A DNA stretch of 64,000 bases from Bremerella volcania (GCF_007748115.1 NZ_CP036289.1:4154001-4218000), one strand, 5' to 3'. Positions 46,787 through 56,557 are shown, counted from the first letter of the stretch. Made by a program: numbers and translations. Notes: generated by a model not told the origin, from the sequence alone.

Positions 46787-47218
46787 ATGAATAAGAAACC
46801 CGATCAAAGCAAACCTTGGTACCAGGATGGCCTCCAGTTTGAGTGCACCCAGTGCGGCGGATGCTGCACCGGTGGCCCTGGTTACGTTTGGGTGAATGCG
46901 ACCGAAATCCAAGCCATGGCAGACTTTGCAGGCATGACCGTCGAGCAATTCGAGTCGGTCTATGTCCGTGAAGTCGGTTTGCGAAAGAGTTTGAAGGAAT
47001 ACTCAACTGGCGACTGTGTTTTTCTCGATACCGAAAGTAAGGGCTGTACCGTTTATTCGGCAAGGCCCCGACAGTGCCGTACTTGGCCATTCTGGGACTC
47101 AAACATCAAGACGCCGGAAGACTGGCAGGCTACCTGCGATTTCTGTCCCGGCAGCGGTAAGGGGCGTCTCTACAGCCTCGAGGAAATCCAGGACCGAGCG
47201 AGCGAGATCCGGATTTAA
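46787..47218 (+). CDS. YkgJ-family cysteine-cluster protein (putative zinc/Fe-S binding)
   Basis: 143 residues from ATG 46787; an ATG at 46745 in the same frame is an alternative. The family motif CTQCGGCCTGG lies at about 20-30, then DCVFLD, CTVYSARPRQCRTWPFW and CDFCPGSGKG near the end, giving the eight-cysteine set of YkgJ/UPF0153 proteins. Metal binding is likely (zinc or Fe-S); the biochemical role in the family is not settled. It follows the class V aminotransferase by 62 bases on the same strand. Confidence 0.85.
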   Translation: MNKKPDQSKPWYQDGLQFECTQCGGCCTGGPGYVWVNATEIQAMADFAGMTVEQFESVYVREVGLRKSLKEYSTGDCVFLDTESKGCTVYSARPRQCRTWPFWDSNIKTPEDWQATCDFCPGSGKGRLYSLEEIQDRASEIRI

Positions 47219-47555
47219 GGAATTTTCGGGTCCAACTGACCGGTTTGGATTGAAGATTTACCGATTATTCCGTCGATAACGATTGCACGGAGACCGGTAC
47301 GTTCGAACGGCGAGCCTGAAAAGTCTTGTTTTTCGCTTGAAATTGCGGCCTCCGGACCCTTGGATCTTTGAAAATTGGATAGTTCGGAGAAGCCTGAAAA
47401 AGGGCGGAAGTCAAGATGCTGGTATCGCGTTAAATCTGCGCAAGCCCAGAATGAGCTTGACTCTAGTGCTTGTGGCACTTACACTTGGAGCAATTGCTGA
47501 CGGAAGTCTGGAAAACTTACGACAACTCAATTCATCCTCGTGTGGGAGTCGCCTC
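47219..47555 (+). promoter_or_regulatory. 337-base upstream region of the HU-like gene
   Basis: No gene. The frame of the HU-like gene is open through most of this stretch (from 47283) but the residues are unlike any HU N-terminus. A good promoter lies at 47457-47485. No other site recognised. Confidence 0.5.
47457..47485 (+). promoter_or_regulatory. Promoter of the HU-like gene
   Basis: -35 TTGACT (5 of 6 matches) at 47457-47462, 17-base spacer, -10 TACACT (4 of 6) at 47480-47485. Transcription would start near 47492, leaving a 64-base leader before the GTG start at 47556. A start inside the upstream frame at 47283 would not be transcribed from it. Confidence 0.6.
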
Positions 47556-47996
47556 GTGACCAAAAAAGAGATTGTGAAGACGATTTCTGAAGAGATCGGG
47601 CTCACACAACTCAAGACGAAAGAGATCGTCCAGAAGACGTTCGATGCTATCGTAACTACCCTCGTTGAGGATGGTCGCATCGAACTGCGAAACTTTGGCG
47701 TTTTCGAGGTCAAGAAGCGTGCCGCTCGCAAGGCCCGCAATCCGCGAACAGGTGCCAAGGTCGACGTCGACGAAAAGTACGTCGTTACCTTCAAGCCTGG
47801 CAAGGAGATGGAAGAACGGGTGCGACAGTTGGAAGAGAAGGACCGACAGGGCCGACTCGAAGCCGAGCAACAATCGGCACCACCTCAGCAGCAGCCCTAC
47901 TCCCCTCCCCAGTCGAATGACGGGCCCGGTTACCCATCGGCTTATCCCAGCCCGCCCAACCCACCGAGTTCTGGACCCGGTGACTACAGCGGCTGA
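47556..47996 (+). CDS. HU/IHF-like DNA-binding protein with a Pro/Gln-rich tail
   Basis: 146 residues from GTG 47556. Residues 1-90 are a full HU/IHF fold: [40 protein letters not shown], the DNA-arm segment [11 protein letters not shown] and [10 protein letters not shown]. It binds and bends DNA in the nucleoid. The last 50 residues are a charged stretch ([20 protein letters not shown]) and then a disordered Pro/Gln/Ser/Gly tail ending GDYSG, longer than in ordinary HU. Tails of this kind may affect DNA condensation, a notable trait of planctomycetes; that is inference. Confidence 0.88.
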   Translation: MTKKEIVKTISEEIGLTQLKTKEIVQKTFDAIVTTLVEDGRIELRNFGVFEVKKRAARKARNPRTGAKVDVDEKYVVTFKPGKEMEERVRQLEEKDRQGRLEAEQQSAPPQQQPYSPPQSNDGPGYPSAYPSPPNPPSSGPGDYSG

Positions 47997-48120
47997 GCTG
48001 AGTGGCAGCATACGGTAAGTTAGGTCTCTCCGAACTCTCCAAGATTCAATCCTTGGTCGATGGATAAATGAACGCAAACGGTCAGGATGGCCGCTTCATA
48101 AGTTTCACGGAGGAAATGAG

Positions 48121-48339
48121 ATGCGTAACTTCATCATCGCTTTGCTGCTTGGATTCGCCTTGATGAGCAACACCGGTTGCTTCTTGCCGATTTACTCGGC
48201 CGACCCAAGCGTTCGAACGACCGAATTGATCTACACCTCGGAAAACCTGCGGCACGTTCTGGAAGAATGGCAACGCATCTGGTTCCTCGACCAGCCTAGC
48301 CACTTGGCTCCGTACCGTACCCACGGCGGTATTATCTAA
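48121..48339 (+). CDS. Small secreted protein of 72 residues (GCFLPIYS type)
   Basis: 72 residues behind an excellent ribosome site CACGGAGGAAATGAG directly before ATG 48121. An N-terminal hydrophobic segment (NFIIALLLGFALMSNTGC) gives a signal peptide; the Cys may carry a lipid, although the residues before it (NTGC) are not a standard lipobox. The rest is LPIYS, TSENLRHVLEEW, IWFLDQPSHLAPYRTHGGII. I recall near-identical small proteins in other planctomycetes, so this is probably a conserved lineage-specific gene; a search would settle it. A terminator follows. Function unknown. Confidence 0.82.
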   Translation: MRNFIIALLLGFALMSNTGCFLPIYSADPSVRTTELIYTSENLRHVLEEWQRIWFLDQPSHLAPYRTHGGII

Positions 48340-48375
48340 CGCCGCTCGCACGAAAACTCCGAAACCGTGAAACGA

Positions 48376-48417
48376 GACACCACCGGTCTGCCGCTGCGCA
48401 GGTTGGTGGTGTCTTTT
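48376..48417 (+). terminator. Rho-independent terminator after the small secreted protein
   Basis: Nine-base perfect arms GACACCACC (48376-48384) and GGTGGTGTC (48405-48413), with extra partial pairing inside, followed by TTTTCGTTT. 36 bases after the stop codon. Confidence 0.85.
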
Positions 48418-48532
48418 CGTTTGCGCCATGCCGTTTCGCCCTCGTTGCGAGATCCAATATGCCCCGATACGATTGGCGTAGCTTTCTGCGGTAAAGACCG
48501 CGCCCAATCGATTCCTTCGCCAGCGAAAACGC

Positions 48533-49450
48533 ATGTCTGTTGATCTTGCCGTTCAGTTGGGGCGACTGATGCTCCCCAATCCTGTTTTGGTCGCCTCCGG
48601 TACGTTTGGCTACGCGAAGGAAATGGCTGGCATTGTCGACCTGGCCAGGCTGGGTGGTATCTTGCCGAAGACCATCACCAGCAGCCCGCGTCCAGGTAAT
48701 AAGCCGTGGCGGACGGTCGAAACCACCGGAGGGATGCTTAACAGCATCGGGCTCGATAACGATGGCATCGACTACTTCATTGCCAATCACCTCCCCTACT
48801 TAGGTTCGCTTGGTTCGCCACTGGTCGTAAGTATCGCTGGCAAGACGAAGGAGGACTTCGTCAACATGGCCGCTCAATTGGGGGAGCACGCCCAGGTATC
48901 CGCCATCGAATTGAACATCTCGTGCCCCAATGTCAGTGGGGGCATCGACTTCGGAACCGATCCCGCCACCTGCGAGAAATTAGTAGCAGAAGTCCGGGCC
49001 GCGTGTCCCCATCCGATCATCGCCAAGCTGACCCCTAATGTCACCAGCATCGCTGCGGTTGCCAAAGCGGCCGAGGCGGGCGGGGCTGACGCTGTTTCGG
49101 CAATTAATACCGTTCAAGGGATGGCGATCGACTGGAAACGCAAGAAGCCCATGCTGGGCAACGTGATTGGTGGACTATCCGGTCCGGCCATCAAGCCGAT
49201 CGCCCTGCGATGTGTTTTTCAGATTTCCCAATCAACAAGTGTTCCGATCATTGGTATCGGCGGAATTAGCACCCTGGACGACGTCATGGAATTCCTGGTC
49301 GCTGGAGCAACGGCCGTTCAGATTGGTACGGCGAACTATTTCGATCCGACGCTGTCTAACCGAATAGTCAACAAACTACCTGGGGCAATCAGCACGCTAG
49401 GGGCATCCAGCATGAAGGAAGTCGTCGGGACGCTCCAACTCCCTTCGTAG
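48533..49450 (+). CDS. pyrD: Dihydroorotate dehydrogenase, class 1
   Basis: Oxidises dihydroorotate to orotate in pyrimidine synthesis. 305 residues. [26 protein letters not shown] with the class 1 catalytic Cys, [21 protein letters not shown] and [27 protein letters not shown] (FMN phosphate site) are all present. Class 1B enzymes use a separate PyrK iron-sulfur subunit with NAD; none is in the window, so the subclass is open. It stands alone between the terminator and trpS. Confidence 0.93.
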   Translation: MSVDLAVQLGRLMLPNPVLVASGTFGYAKEMAGIVDLARLGGILPKTITSSPRPGNKPWRTVETTGGMLNSIGLDNDGIDYFIANHLPYLGSLGSPLVVSIAGKTKEDFVNMAAQLGEHAQVSAIELNISCPNVSGGIDFGTDPATCEKLVAEVRAACPHPIIAKLTPNVTSIAAVAKAAEAGGADAVSAINTVQGMAIDWKRKKPMLGNVIGGLSGPAIKPIALRCVFQISQSTSVPIIGIGGISTLDDVMEFLVAGATAVQIGTANYFDPTLSNRIVNKLPGAISTLGASSMKEVVGTLQLPS

Positions 49451-49584
49451 TCTGCTGCGCATTTCACTGCACCCGTCTTATCGGCGGTTCCCTTCTCTTG
49501 CCCCGGGGTGACACTTTCCCCGATTGTTCGTCATAATGACCCGCTGGTTTTGACTTTGTTCCTCCCCGTAATCTGACAAGATCC

Positions 49585-50568
49585 ATGCGTGTTCTTTCCG
49601 GTATTCAGCCGACAGGACGTCCCCACTGGGGCAACTACTTTGGTGCGATTCGGCAGTATATCGATCTGCAAGGCAACGAGCAGTCGTTCTACTTCATCGC
49701 CAATTTGCATGCCCTGACAACGGTCCGTGACCGTGAGAAGCTCGAGCAAGCAACCATCGACATGGCCCTCGATATTCTGGCCCTCGGCTTAGATCCCGAT
49801 CAGGCGACGTTGTTCGTCCAGTCGGATGTGCCTGAAATCAGCGAGCTGTGCTGGATCCTCATGACCGGCACCGGCATGGGCCTTTTGAAACGTTGCGTCA
49901 GTTATAAGGACAAAAAGGACAACGGACTTAAAGCAGACGCGGGGCTCTTTACATACCCTGTTTTGCAAGCGGCCGACATCCTGGGCTACGACTCCGACAT
50001 TGTCCCGGTCGGGCAAGACCAGGTCCAGCACATCGAGGTCACTCGCGACATTGCACAAAGCTTTAATCATCAGTTCGGCGAAGTCTTCGTGCTGCCTAAG
50101 CCAAAAGTGCTGGACGCCTCGGCCAAGGTCCCTGGCACCGATGGCGAGAAGATGTCCAAGAGCTATGGCAACACAATCGAATTGTTCGAGCCACCCAAGC
50201 AGGCTCGCAAGAAGATCATGCGGATCGTGACGGACTCGCGCCCGATGGAAGATCCCAAAGATCCAGAGACTGATCACCTTTATCAGTTGTACTCGCTGTT
50301 TGCCGAACCAGAACCGCTGCAGGAAATGGCCGACCTTTACCGCAAAGGTGGCTTCGGCTATGGGCATGTGAAGAAGGCGTTGGCCGATGCCGCGGAATCA
50401 TATTTTGCTGAAGCGCACCAGCGCCGCGCTGAGTTGGTTGCCAATCCGGCTAGCTTGAAAGAGATTCTGGGGGATGGTGCCCAGGTCGCGCGAAAGAAGG
50501 CCCGCGAAGTCCTCACCCGGGCACAAGAGGCTTCCGGTATTTCCAGCTGGCACGCAAAACTGAAGTAG
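49585..50568 (+). CDS. trpS: Tryptophanyl-tRNA synthetase
   Basis: Charges tRNA-Trp. 327 residues, class I synthetase: the HIGH-like motif is PHWGNYFGA near residue 13, and the KMSKS motif is [10 protein letters not shown] near 192. [12 protein letters not shown] at the start and the [13 protein letters not shown]-like segment [12 protein letters not shown] are typical. It is followed by acpS 10 bases later. Confidence 0.96.
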   Translation: MRVLSGIQPTGRPHWGNYFGAIRQYIDLQGNEQSFYFIANLHALTTVRDREKLEQATIDMALDILALGLDPDQATLFVQSDVPEISELCWILMTGTGMGLLKRCVSYKDKKDNGLKADAGLFTYPVLQAADILGYDSDIVPVGQDQVQHIEVTRDIAQSFNHQFGEVFVLPKPKVLDASAKVPGTDGEKMSKSYGNTIELFEPPKQARKKIMRIVTDSRPMEDPKDPETDHLYQLYSLFAEPEPLQEMADLYRKGGFGYGHVKKALADAAESYFAEAHQRRAELVANPASLKEILGDGAQVARKKAREVLTRAQEASGISSWHAKLK

Positions 50569-50578
50569 GCAGGCGACT

Positions 50579-50995
50579 ATGTCCATGGAAATCATCGGAA
50601 TCGGAACCGACATTATCGAGTGCCTGCGGATCGCTCAAATGATCGAGCGCCACGGCGAGATGTTCATCAACCGCGTCTACACACAGCACGAAATCGAATA
50701 CTGCAGCGAACGCAAAGCAGCTACGCAGCACTACGCTGGTCGCTGGGCCGCTAAGGAAGCGGTACTCAAAGCCATCGGCACCGGCTGGATCAAAGGGATC
50801 ACCTGGCGCGATGTGGAAGTTGCCAATCAATTTGGCGGCAAGCCGATCATTCACCTCTATGGCGGAGCATTGGATTCCGCCAAACGACGCGGGATCGAAG
50901 AAGTTCAGATCAGCATCAGTCACTGCCGCACGCATGCCGTCGCCTATGCGTTAGCCTTAGGGGACACGTCTCAGCTGAGCAATCCCCGGCCCTAA
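50579..50995 (+). CDS. acpS: Holo-[acyl-carrier-protein] synthase AcpS
   Basis: 138 residues. IGIGTDIIE holds the metal-binding Asp11, and RWAAKEAVLKAIG the Glu. EVQISISHCRTHAVAYALA closes the fold. It loads phosphopantetheine on the fatty acid ACP. It is the housekeeping partner to the Sfp-type enzyme at 13584. ATG 50579 follows AGTAGGCAGGCG. Confidence 0.95.
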   Translation: MSMEIIGIGTDIIECLRIAQMIERHGEMFINRVYTQHEIEYCSERKAATQHYAGRWAAKEAVLKAIGTGWIKGITWRDVEVANQFGGKPIIHLYGGALDSAKRRGIEEVQISISHCRTHAVAYALALGDTSQLSNPRP

Positions 50996-51036
50996 ACGCT
51001 CAAGAGAAATCTCGTAGAACCAGTTGCACTATACTG

Positions 51037-51061
51037 AACGTTTGTATACATTGCAAGCGTT
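51037..51061. promoter_or_regulatory. Imperfect dyad before the DinB gene
   Basis: AACGTTTG and CAAGCGTT pair at 7 of 8 positions around a centre containing TGTATACA. TTGCAC (51024-51029) and TATACA (51045-51050) could be weak -35/-10 elements with a short 15-base spacer, overlapping the dyad. Low certainty. Confidence 0.25.
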
Positions 51062-51115
51062 CTGGGGGCAGGAACTCGTTTTATTAGATTCACTCTTGAA
51101 TTAGGGACGACTGCT

Positions 51116-51622
51116 ATGAGCCTCAGTCAAATTGTCTTTGCCGATTTTGACCAAGAGATCGCCAACACACGTAAAACGCTGGAGCGTGTGCCTGACGATA
51201 AATGGGATTGGAAAATCCACGAAAAGTCGAACACGATCGGCTGGGTCGCTGGCCACCTGGCCGAAATCCCTGGTTGGACCGCATCGACGTGGAATCATGA
51301 CCAATTGGATATGAATCCTCCAGATGGTCCTGGTTACCAGCCACCGCTGCTAAACAGTCACGCCGATGCCTTGGCACTTTTCGACAAGAACGTGGCCTCC
51401 GCGAAAGCTGCAATCGCAAACATCACTGAAGAAGACTTGAGTAAACCTTGGTCACTGCTTGATGGTGGGAATGTTCTGTTCACTATGCCCAAACTCGCTG
51501 TAATGCGGACATTTGTCATCAATCACCTCGTGCATCATCGTGCAATTCTCACGGTTTATTTCCGCGTCAACGATGTACCTGTCCCCGCCTTGTACGGACC
51601 GTCGGGTGACGAGTCGATGTAA
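51116..51622 (+). CDS. DinB-family protein
   Basis: 168 residues of a four-helix DinB fold: WDWKIHEKSNTIGWVAGHLAEIPGW gives one metal His, and VINHLVHHRAIL the pair spaced by four. Such proteins bind zinc or nickel and include thiol-dependent transferases (bacillithiol, mycothiol); the actual role here is not known. It stands alone and ends in a strong inverted repeat shared with the convergent exporter gene. Confidence 0.88.
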   Translation: MSLSQIVFADFDQEIANTRKTLERVPDDKWDWKIHEKSNTIGWVAGHLAEIPGWTASTWNHDQLDMNPPDGPGYQPPLLNSHADALALFDKNVASAKAAIANITEEDLSKPWSLLDGGNVLFTMPKLAVMRTFVINHLVHHRAILTVYFRVNDVPVPALYGPSGDESM

Positions 51623-51642
51623 GCAGGAAGCATGACTTGCTG

Positions 51643-51690
51643 GCGATCAGGCGTCCTTCGTCCTCTGTGACGCCTGATCGCTCTGCTTTT
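51643..51690 (+). terminator. Terminator between the convergent DinB and exporter genes
   Basis: Perfect 13-base arms GCGATCAGGCGTC (51643-51655) and GACGCCTGATCGC (51669-51681) with a 13-base loop, then TCTGCTTTT on the plus strand. The T-run favours stopping plus-strand transcripts. Confidence 0.85.
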
Positions 51691-53893
51691 AGAGTCGCTT
51701 CTGGAATCTCATTACGCTTCCTGAAAGAACGGCAAGTCCACAAAGGGTTAATCCTAATACTGACGGAATCAAATCCCAAAAGTCGGCGGCCCGCAATACG
51801 ATGCCGCGAAGTATTTCAATGAAGTAGGTTACGGGAATCGCAAACGTAATCACGTAAATAGGTAGCGGCATTTCACTTCGCGGAAACATGAATCCGGACA
51901 ACAAGACCGATGGCAGCATGATGATGAACGCAAACTGGACGGCTTCAAGCTGCGTTGTGGCTACCGTGGAGACAAACAATCCAAGCCCTAGCGAGCAAAC
52001 CATGAATAACATGGACAGTGCAAGCAAAAGCAAGATGCTACCGTTCACGGGGACGCCAAAAGCGTAAATCATCACCGACAAAACGATCAAAAGTTCGACA
52101 AAGCCAATCATCGCGTAGGGAAAAAGCTTTCCCAAAAGTAGCCCCATTCGGCCGACTGGCGTGACGAAGAGTTGTTCGAGTGTTCCATGTTCGCGTTCTC
52201 GCACGATCGCGAATGACGTCAGAAACAGGGTTACCAGTTGCAATATGATCCCAATCAACCCCGGTACAAAAAAGTGGGCACTGTCGAGATCCGGGTTGTA
52301 GAGCAGTCTCGTACGCGTATCAATCGGCAGGGCAATCTCTCCATTTTCATCACGAGCCGGGGCAACACTGAGGGTTTCAGCAACACTCTTGGCCCTTCCC
52401 ATCGAAAGGTTCAGCCCGAGTAGTTGAGCGGTGCTTTGTGCCGTAGTGGCAACCTGCGAATCGCTTCCGTCGATCAGCACTTGAAGTTGAACCTGCTCTC
52501 CTCTGAGCAATTGATCCGAGAAGTTCGGAGGGATCTTTAATCCGACCTTTGCCCGTCCTGACGTAAGGGCACGATGAAACGACTCCGAATCATAAACGCG
52601 CTGCTCGAGTTGAAACTTTCGCGTATTGAGAAATGCCGCTACAACCTCGCGGGCATGCTGTCGACCATCGAGATCCAATACGACCATGGGGATGTTTTCG
52701 ATTTCCGTATCGATGGCATATCCGAAGATGATGGTCTGCATTACTGGAACCACCAACATAAAAAACAGAGTGATCGGTTGTCGGCGGATATGAAAGAACT
52801 CTTTCATCAGAATTGCCCAGAGCCCAAACAGGGTTTTGCCAGGCTTGCGCTTCGCAACCGATTTGGGCATAGAAGTTGGGCCAACCTGGGCTTCACCTGG
52901 TTCATCCGATAACTCTTCGGCGATCTCCTCTTTTAACTCGTCCGCTCCTTCTTTTTCAGCATTGGCTGTCAGCGTAACAAAGACGTCTTCCAGCGAAGGG
53001 GATATTGGACGCAGTTCAACTTCTTGATCGGACAGCCCAAGATGCTCTTTCAATTTTTCAGGCGAAACGCTTTCGTCAATCAGCACATGTAACGTCTCGC
53101 CGAAGAGGGTAGCGTCACGAACGCCTTGTTGCTGGCGCAGCATAGAAAGTTGCTCGGTCGCGCGGGGAACTCTCACTTCATATCTTTTGGTGCCTTCAGG
53201 CGTGATCTGAGGTAACGCTTTCAACTCGCCCGGCTTCCCCAGGACCAGCAGTCGAGACATATAGAGATAACCCACGTCCGTGCAGCGTTCCGCCTCGTCC
53301 ATGTAATGTGTCGTGACCACCAGAGTAACGCCGCGGCCAGATAGTTCAAACAGTAGGTCCCACAAATGCCGTCGTGCCACCGGATCGATCCCAGCCGTTG
53401 GCTCGTCGAGGAACAACAGGTCCGGTTCATGAATCAAGGAACAAGCCAGTGCCAAGCGTTGTTTCCAACCTCCTGAAAGTGTTCCAGCCAATTGGTTCAC
53501 AAAGTCGTTAATGCCGGTCAAATCCATGACCGCTTTCTTGCGTTGTTCGAGCCGCTCGGAACTTAGCCCATAGATGCGGCCGTAGAATTCCAGATTTTCT
53601 CGAACCGTCAGGTCGGCGTACAAGCTGAAGTGCTGGGACATGTATCCGACACGCGGCTTGATGCTTTCCGAATCAACGTAGGCATCTTTGCCGAGGACAG
53701 TAGCCCCGCCATCGCTAGGCGGCAGAATCCCCAGCAACATGCGAATAATTGTCGACTTACCGCTGCCATTGGGGCCTAATAGCCCGAAGATCGCTCCTCT
53801 CTTGACCGCGAAGCTGACATTCCGAACCGCGGTAAAGTCGCCAAATCGTCGCGTCAAATCCCGAACCTCGATGACCACATCACTGTCGTTCAT
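51689..53893 (-). CDS. ABC exporter, ATPase fused to ABC-2 permease
   Basis: 734 residues. The ATPase (about 1-310) has GPNGSGKST (40-48), LSGGWKQR, LLFLDEPTAGIDP and the switch His in VVTTHYMDE. A charged linker leads to the permease from about 355, with six membrane helices (PITLFFMLVVPVMQTIIFGY and five near the end) and a large external loop. This matches the YbhF/YbhS-type exporter group, in fused form. With the HlyD-like adaptor coded before it (4-base overlap) it would move drugs or lipids out of the cell, perhaps through an outer-membrane channel that is not coded here. The cluster product is a possible cargo; nothing proves it. Confidence 0.92.
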   Translation of the reverse strand: MNDSDVVIEVRDLTRRFGDFTAVRNVSFAVKRGAIFGLLGPNGSGKSTIIRMLLGILPPSDGGATVLGKDAYVDSESIKPRVGYMSQHFSLYADLTVRENLEFYGRIYGLSSERLEQRKKAVMDLTGINDFVNQLAGTLSGGWKQRLALACSLIHEPDLLFLDEPTAGIDPVARRHLWDLLFELSGRGVTLVVTTHYMDEAERCTDVGYLYMSRLLVLGKPGELKALPQITPEGTKRYEVRVPRATEQLSMLRQQQGVRDATLFGETLHVLIDESVSPEKLKEHLGLSDQEVELRPISPSLEDVFVTLTANAEKEGADELKEEIAEELSDEPGEAQVGPTSMPKSVAKRKPGKTLFGLWAILMKEFFHIRRQPITLFFMLVVPVMQTIIFGYAIDTEIENIPMVVLDLDGRQHAREVVAAFLNTRKFQLEQRVYDSESFHRALTSGRAKVGLKIPPNFSDQLLRGEQVQLQVLIDGSDSQVATTAQSTAQLLGLNLSMGRAKSVAETLSVAPARDENGEIALPIDTRTRLLYNPDLDSAHFFVPGLIGIILQLVTLFLTSFAIVREREHGTLEQLFVTPVGRMGLLLGKLFPYAMIGFVELLIVLSVMIYAFGVPVNGSILLLLALSMLFMVCSLGLGLFVSTVATTQLEAVQFAFIIMLPSVLLSGFMFPRSEMPLPIYVITFAIPVTYFIEILRGIVLRAADFWDLIPSVLGLTLCGLAVLSGSVMRFQKRL

Positions 53894-55026
53894 GGAGTTT
53901 CCTCAACGGGATCAAGCGATACGTTGACCGTCATTCCAGGACGAAGCCGTCCGACCTTTTCATTCAGTTCCACTTTCGTGCGAAAGACGAGTTTCGAGCG
54001 GTCCTCCAGCGTTTGCACATTGCTAGGTGTGAACTCAGCCTGTCGCGAGACAAAGACGACCTCGCCGACGTACTCCTCTTCAGGTAATCCATCGACGGTC
54101 ACACGCAATTTTTCGCCAACTTCAATCGCGTGTCGATTCTGTGGGACGTAGCAACGTACCCAAAGATTCTCTTGATCGAGCACCGAGAGCACCGGCGCAC
54201 TGGCGCCAACGAGATCACCAGGCTGAAGATCGAGCGCCTCGACAAATCCATTAACGGAACTAGTGATCTGTAATTCTCTCTTTTGCTCACGAATCACTTC
54301 GACCGATGCCTGGGCTGCATCGCGAGCGGCTTTTGCCGCGGCAACATCTTCGGCACGTGATCCATTCTTCATCAGCTCCCAGGCAGCTTTCGCCTCGGCA
54401 AGTCGACCTTCCGCCTCACGAATCTCTTCTTCACGCGTCCCTGCTTTAAGCAAATCGAGTTCCTGGCGACGAACCGCAACCTCCGCGTTCGCGGCTTCTA
54501 ACTCCTTGGTGGCAGAATCGAACTCCTCGCGAGAAATGGTGTTCTTCTCAAAAAGTTCATTACGACGAGCAAAGTTCTGTTTTGCGAGTACCAATGCCGC
54601 GTCGGCGACTTCTACTCGTCCGCGAGCCGCTTGGATCTCTTGCTCGCGCGGACCTGCTTTCAGTTTGTCGAGGTGGGCCTGGGCTTGCAGGGAGCGTGCT
54701 TCAGCCTGGGCGATTTCCTCAACGCGAAAACCGGCCTTCAAACGCTGATAGTCGGCCTCTCGCTGAGCCAGTAATTCGACAGCCTCTTGCTCTCGTTGAA
54801 GAAGATCAAAAGGTTCGAGCTCAATCAGAAGCTGCCCTTTCGCGACAGGATCTCCCTCTTCCACGAGCACGGACTTCACGCGGCCACCAACGCGAGAACC
54901 AATTCTTATCTCGTCGGCCTCCAGAAAACCTGAGACCATATTGGGCTCAGGCACCAACTTGCTGTACGCGACCAATCCGCCCAGAACGATAATCACCAAA
55001 CCAATTACCAGGAAACGGTATATCAT
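53890..55026 (-). CDS. HlyD-like membrane-fusion protein of the ABC exporter
   Basis: 378 residues with an N-terminal membrane anchor (FLVIGLVIIVLGGLVAYS), a lipoyl-like half (VGGRVKSVLVEEGDPVAKGQLLIEL), a long coiled coil and the closing half (LQITSSVNGFVEALDLQPGDLVG). The coiled coil is built from four units of a repeat like LKAGxREEEIxxAEa at about 95, 130, 200 and 225. It links the inner-membrane exporter to an outer-membrane channel. Overlaps the exporter gene by 4 bases, so the two are coupled. Confidence 0.93.
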   Translation of the reverse strand: MIYRFLVIGLVIIVLGGLVAYSKLVPEPNMVSGFLEADEIRIGSRVGGRVKSVLVEEGDPVAKGQLLIELEPFDLLQREQEAVELLAQREADYQRLKAGFRVEEIAQAEARSLQAQAHLDKLKAGPREQEIQAARGRVEVADAALVLAKQNFARRNELFEKNTISREEFDSATKELEAANAEVAVRRQELDLLKAGTREEEIREAEGRLAEAKAAWELMKNGSRAEDVAAAKAARDAAQASVEVIREQKRELQITSSVNGFVEALDLQPGDLVGASAPVLSVLDQENLWVRCYVPQNRHAIEVGEKLRVTVDGLPEEEYVGEVVFVSRQAEFTPSNVQTLEDRSKLVFRTKVELNEKVGRLRPGMTVNVSLDPVEETP

Positions 55027-55132
55027 CGATGCCGATCTTTTATGCGTAGAAAGTGAACTCGTACAGAACGCCAGGCTTTGCCTACCATTCTACCGAGTCC
55101 CACACGACGGTCACACAGGCACCATACTTACG

Positions 55133-56557
55133 CTAAGGGGCGATCTTTGTCTCTCTCCCTCCCAGTACGATCATCGGCTGCCATTTTTCCTTGGTTGCTG
55201 TCCCATGACGCAGCATATTGCCGGTAATCTGGCAATCTTCCAGATTCTTCAACAAGAGGCCGGCATTGTCGCAATCTAGCACCGTGCAGCCGGTCATGTG
55301 GAACCGTCGGCAAGCATCCAGCATGATTCCGGCTTCCGTACGACGTGTTTCATGGACATGTAATCCGGTAATCGTCCCACCATTACAATTGCGAAACAGA
55401 ACCGCATTGTCACACGTGTCCTCATCGCGATACGGCGGATTCCTGGCCAGAACATTAGGGCCAACCACGACATTCATGCTGTCTTCGACGCGAAGATTGA
55501 ACTTGTAACCGCTGGAAATCGTGTTTCCGTTGATGATCACATCGCGGGCCTGCTGGATGTCGATATTCGTTTCGACATCGCTCAAGATATTGTTGGCGAT
55601 GGTCACCAGTCCCCAACAACGTTCACCCTCTGGGTTGGCGCCGATAAAACGCACGTTGGCTGAACCTGGTCCGCCAGAATGCTGGATCGTACAGCCTGTT
55701 ATCGCAACTTCGGCCGTTCCATACTTGGATCCGTCACTGTCGATCAAAACATTCTGAACGTTCGCTTCCAGGTCACATCCACTGATGTGAATATTTCGCA
55801 CATTGCCCCCCTTCGAGACAAACCCACCGCCATCGTTGTAGCTGACATGGCACGCCGAAAGATTGATTTGATGCAGGTCCACATTGTCGAGAAACACGCC
55901 GACGCCGTGGTTTTCGTAGAGGTGACAGTCGGAAAGAATGACATTGCGGTTCCGCTCGACCAGGTGAATCGCATGGCGGGTATGGCGAATGATGACGCGA
56001 GAGATCGTCAACTGCATGGTTCGCACCGCCTCGATTCCGTCGGCCTCGTCGTGAGTGCCGATGATTTCGATTCCATCGACTAGTGGCATGCGCTCTTTTT
56101 GCCACACATTTGACTTGACGGTCTTAGGGGACGCCGTCCCCTGGTGCGTTCCCACGAATCGAATGGCCGGCCCGGGCCCGGTCATCATGATGCGGGCCGT
56201 TCCATCGCCAACAATCGACGTTACTCCGACTTTGTCGAGGTCCACGACCAGCGGCTTGGAAATCCGATACGTTCCTCGCGGCAAGCGAATCGCAGTTGAG
56301 CCTGCGTTGATTGCGTTTTGGATGGCTTCGGTATCATCACTGACGCCATCGCCACCGGCACCGAACGCTCGAACGGTCGTATCGACGTCTACCATGGTCA
56401 GCGGGATTGGTTCCGGCTCATCCGCGTTCGCCAAGCTCACGCTCATTACGATGATGGCCAGCAACATTGGGCGCAGGCCAGTCGTTTGACTGCGTGAGCA
56501 AGCTCTGTGCTTAAAATTGCGGTTCATGCGGTCTCTCAGAAACTGGTCGAGCGACAT
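55133..56557 (-). CDS. Secreted right-handed beta-helix protein (pectate-lyase-like fold)
   Basis: About 474 residues from the ATG at 56557, behind AGAGGGG; the frame is open to 56761 but that part overlaps the divergent promoter. A later ATG at 56527 is also possible. The N-terminus holds LRPMLLAIIVMSVSLANADE, a signal peptide. The start of the mature part, RAFGAGGDGVSDDTEAIQNA, is the Pectate_lyase_3-type opening, followed by LPRGTYRI and many parallel coils with stacked Asn (ISRVIIRHTRHAIHLVERN, VILSDCHLYENHGVGVFL, DVIINGNTI). Such proteins cut or bind acidic polysaccharides; catalytic residues cannot be named. Fits a planctomycete that uses algal sugars. Confidence 0.83.
   Translation of the reverse strand: MSLDQFLRDRMNRNFKHRACSRSQTTGLRPMLLAIIVMSVSLANADEPEPIPLTMVDVDTTVRAFGAGGDGVSDDTEAIQNAINAGSTAIRLPRGTYRISKPLVVDLDKVGVTSIVGDGTARIMMTGPGPAIRFVGTHQGTASPKTVKSNVWQKERMPLVDGIEIIGTHDEADGIEAVRTMQLTISRVIIRHTRHAIHLVERNRNVILSDCHLYENHGVGVFLDNVDLHQINLSACHVSYNDGGGFVSKGGNVRNIHISGCDLEANVQNVLIDSDGSKYGTAEVAITGCTIQHSGGPGSANVRFIGANPEGERCWGLVTIANNILSDVETNIDIQQARDVIINGNTISSGYKFNLRVEDSMNVVVGPNVLARNPPYRDEDTCDNAVLFRNCNGGTITGLHVHETRRTEAGIMLDACRRFHMTGCTVLDCDNAGLLLKNLEDCQITGNMLRHGTATKEKWQPMIVLGGRETKIAP

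Noticed and set aside
47283-47555. Longer form of the HU-like protein
   Set aside because: The extra residues are unlike HU, and the best promoter lies inside this stretch.
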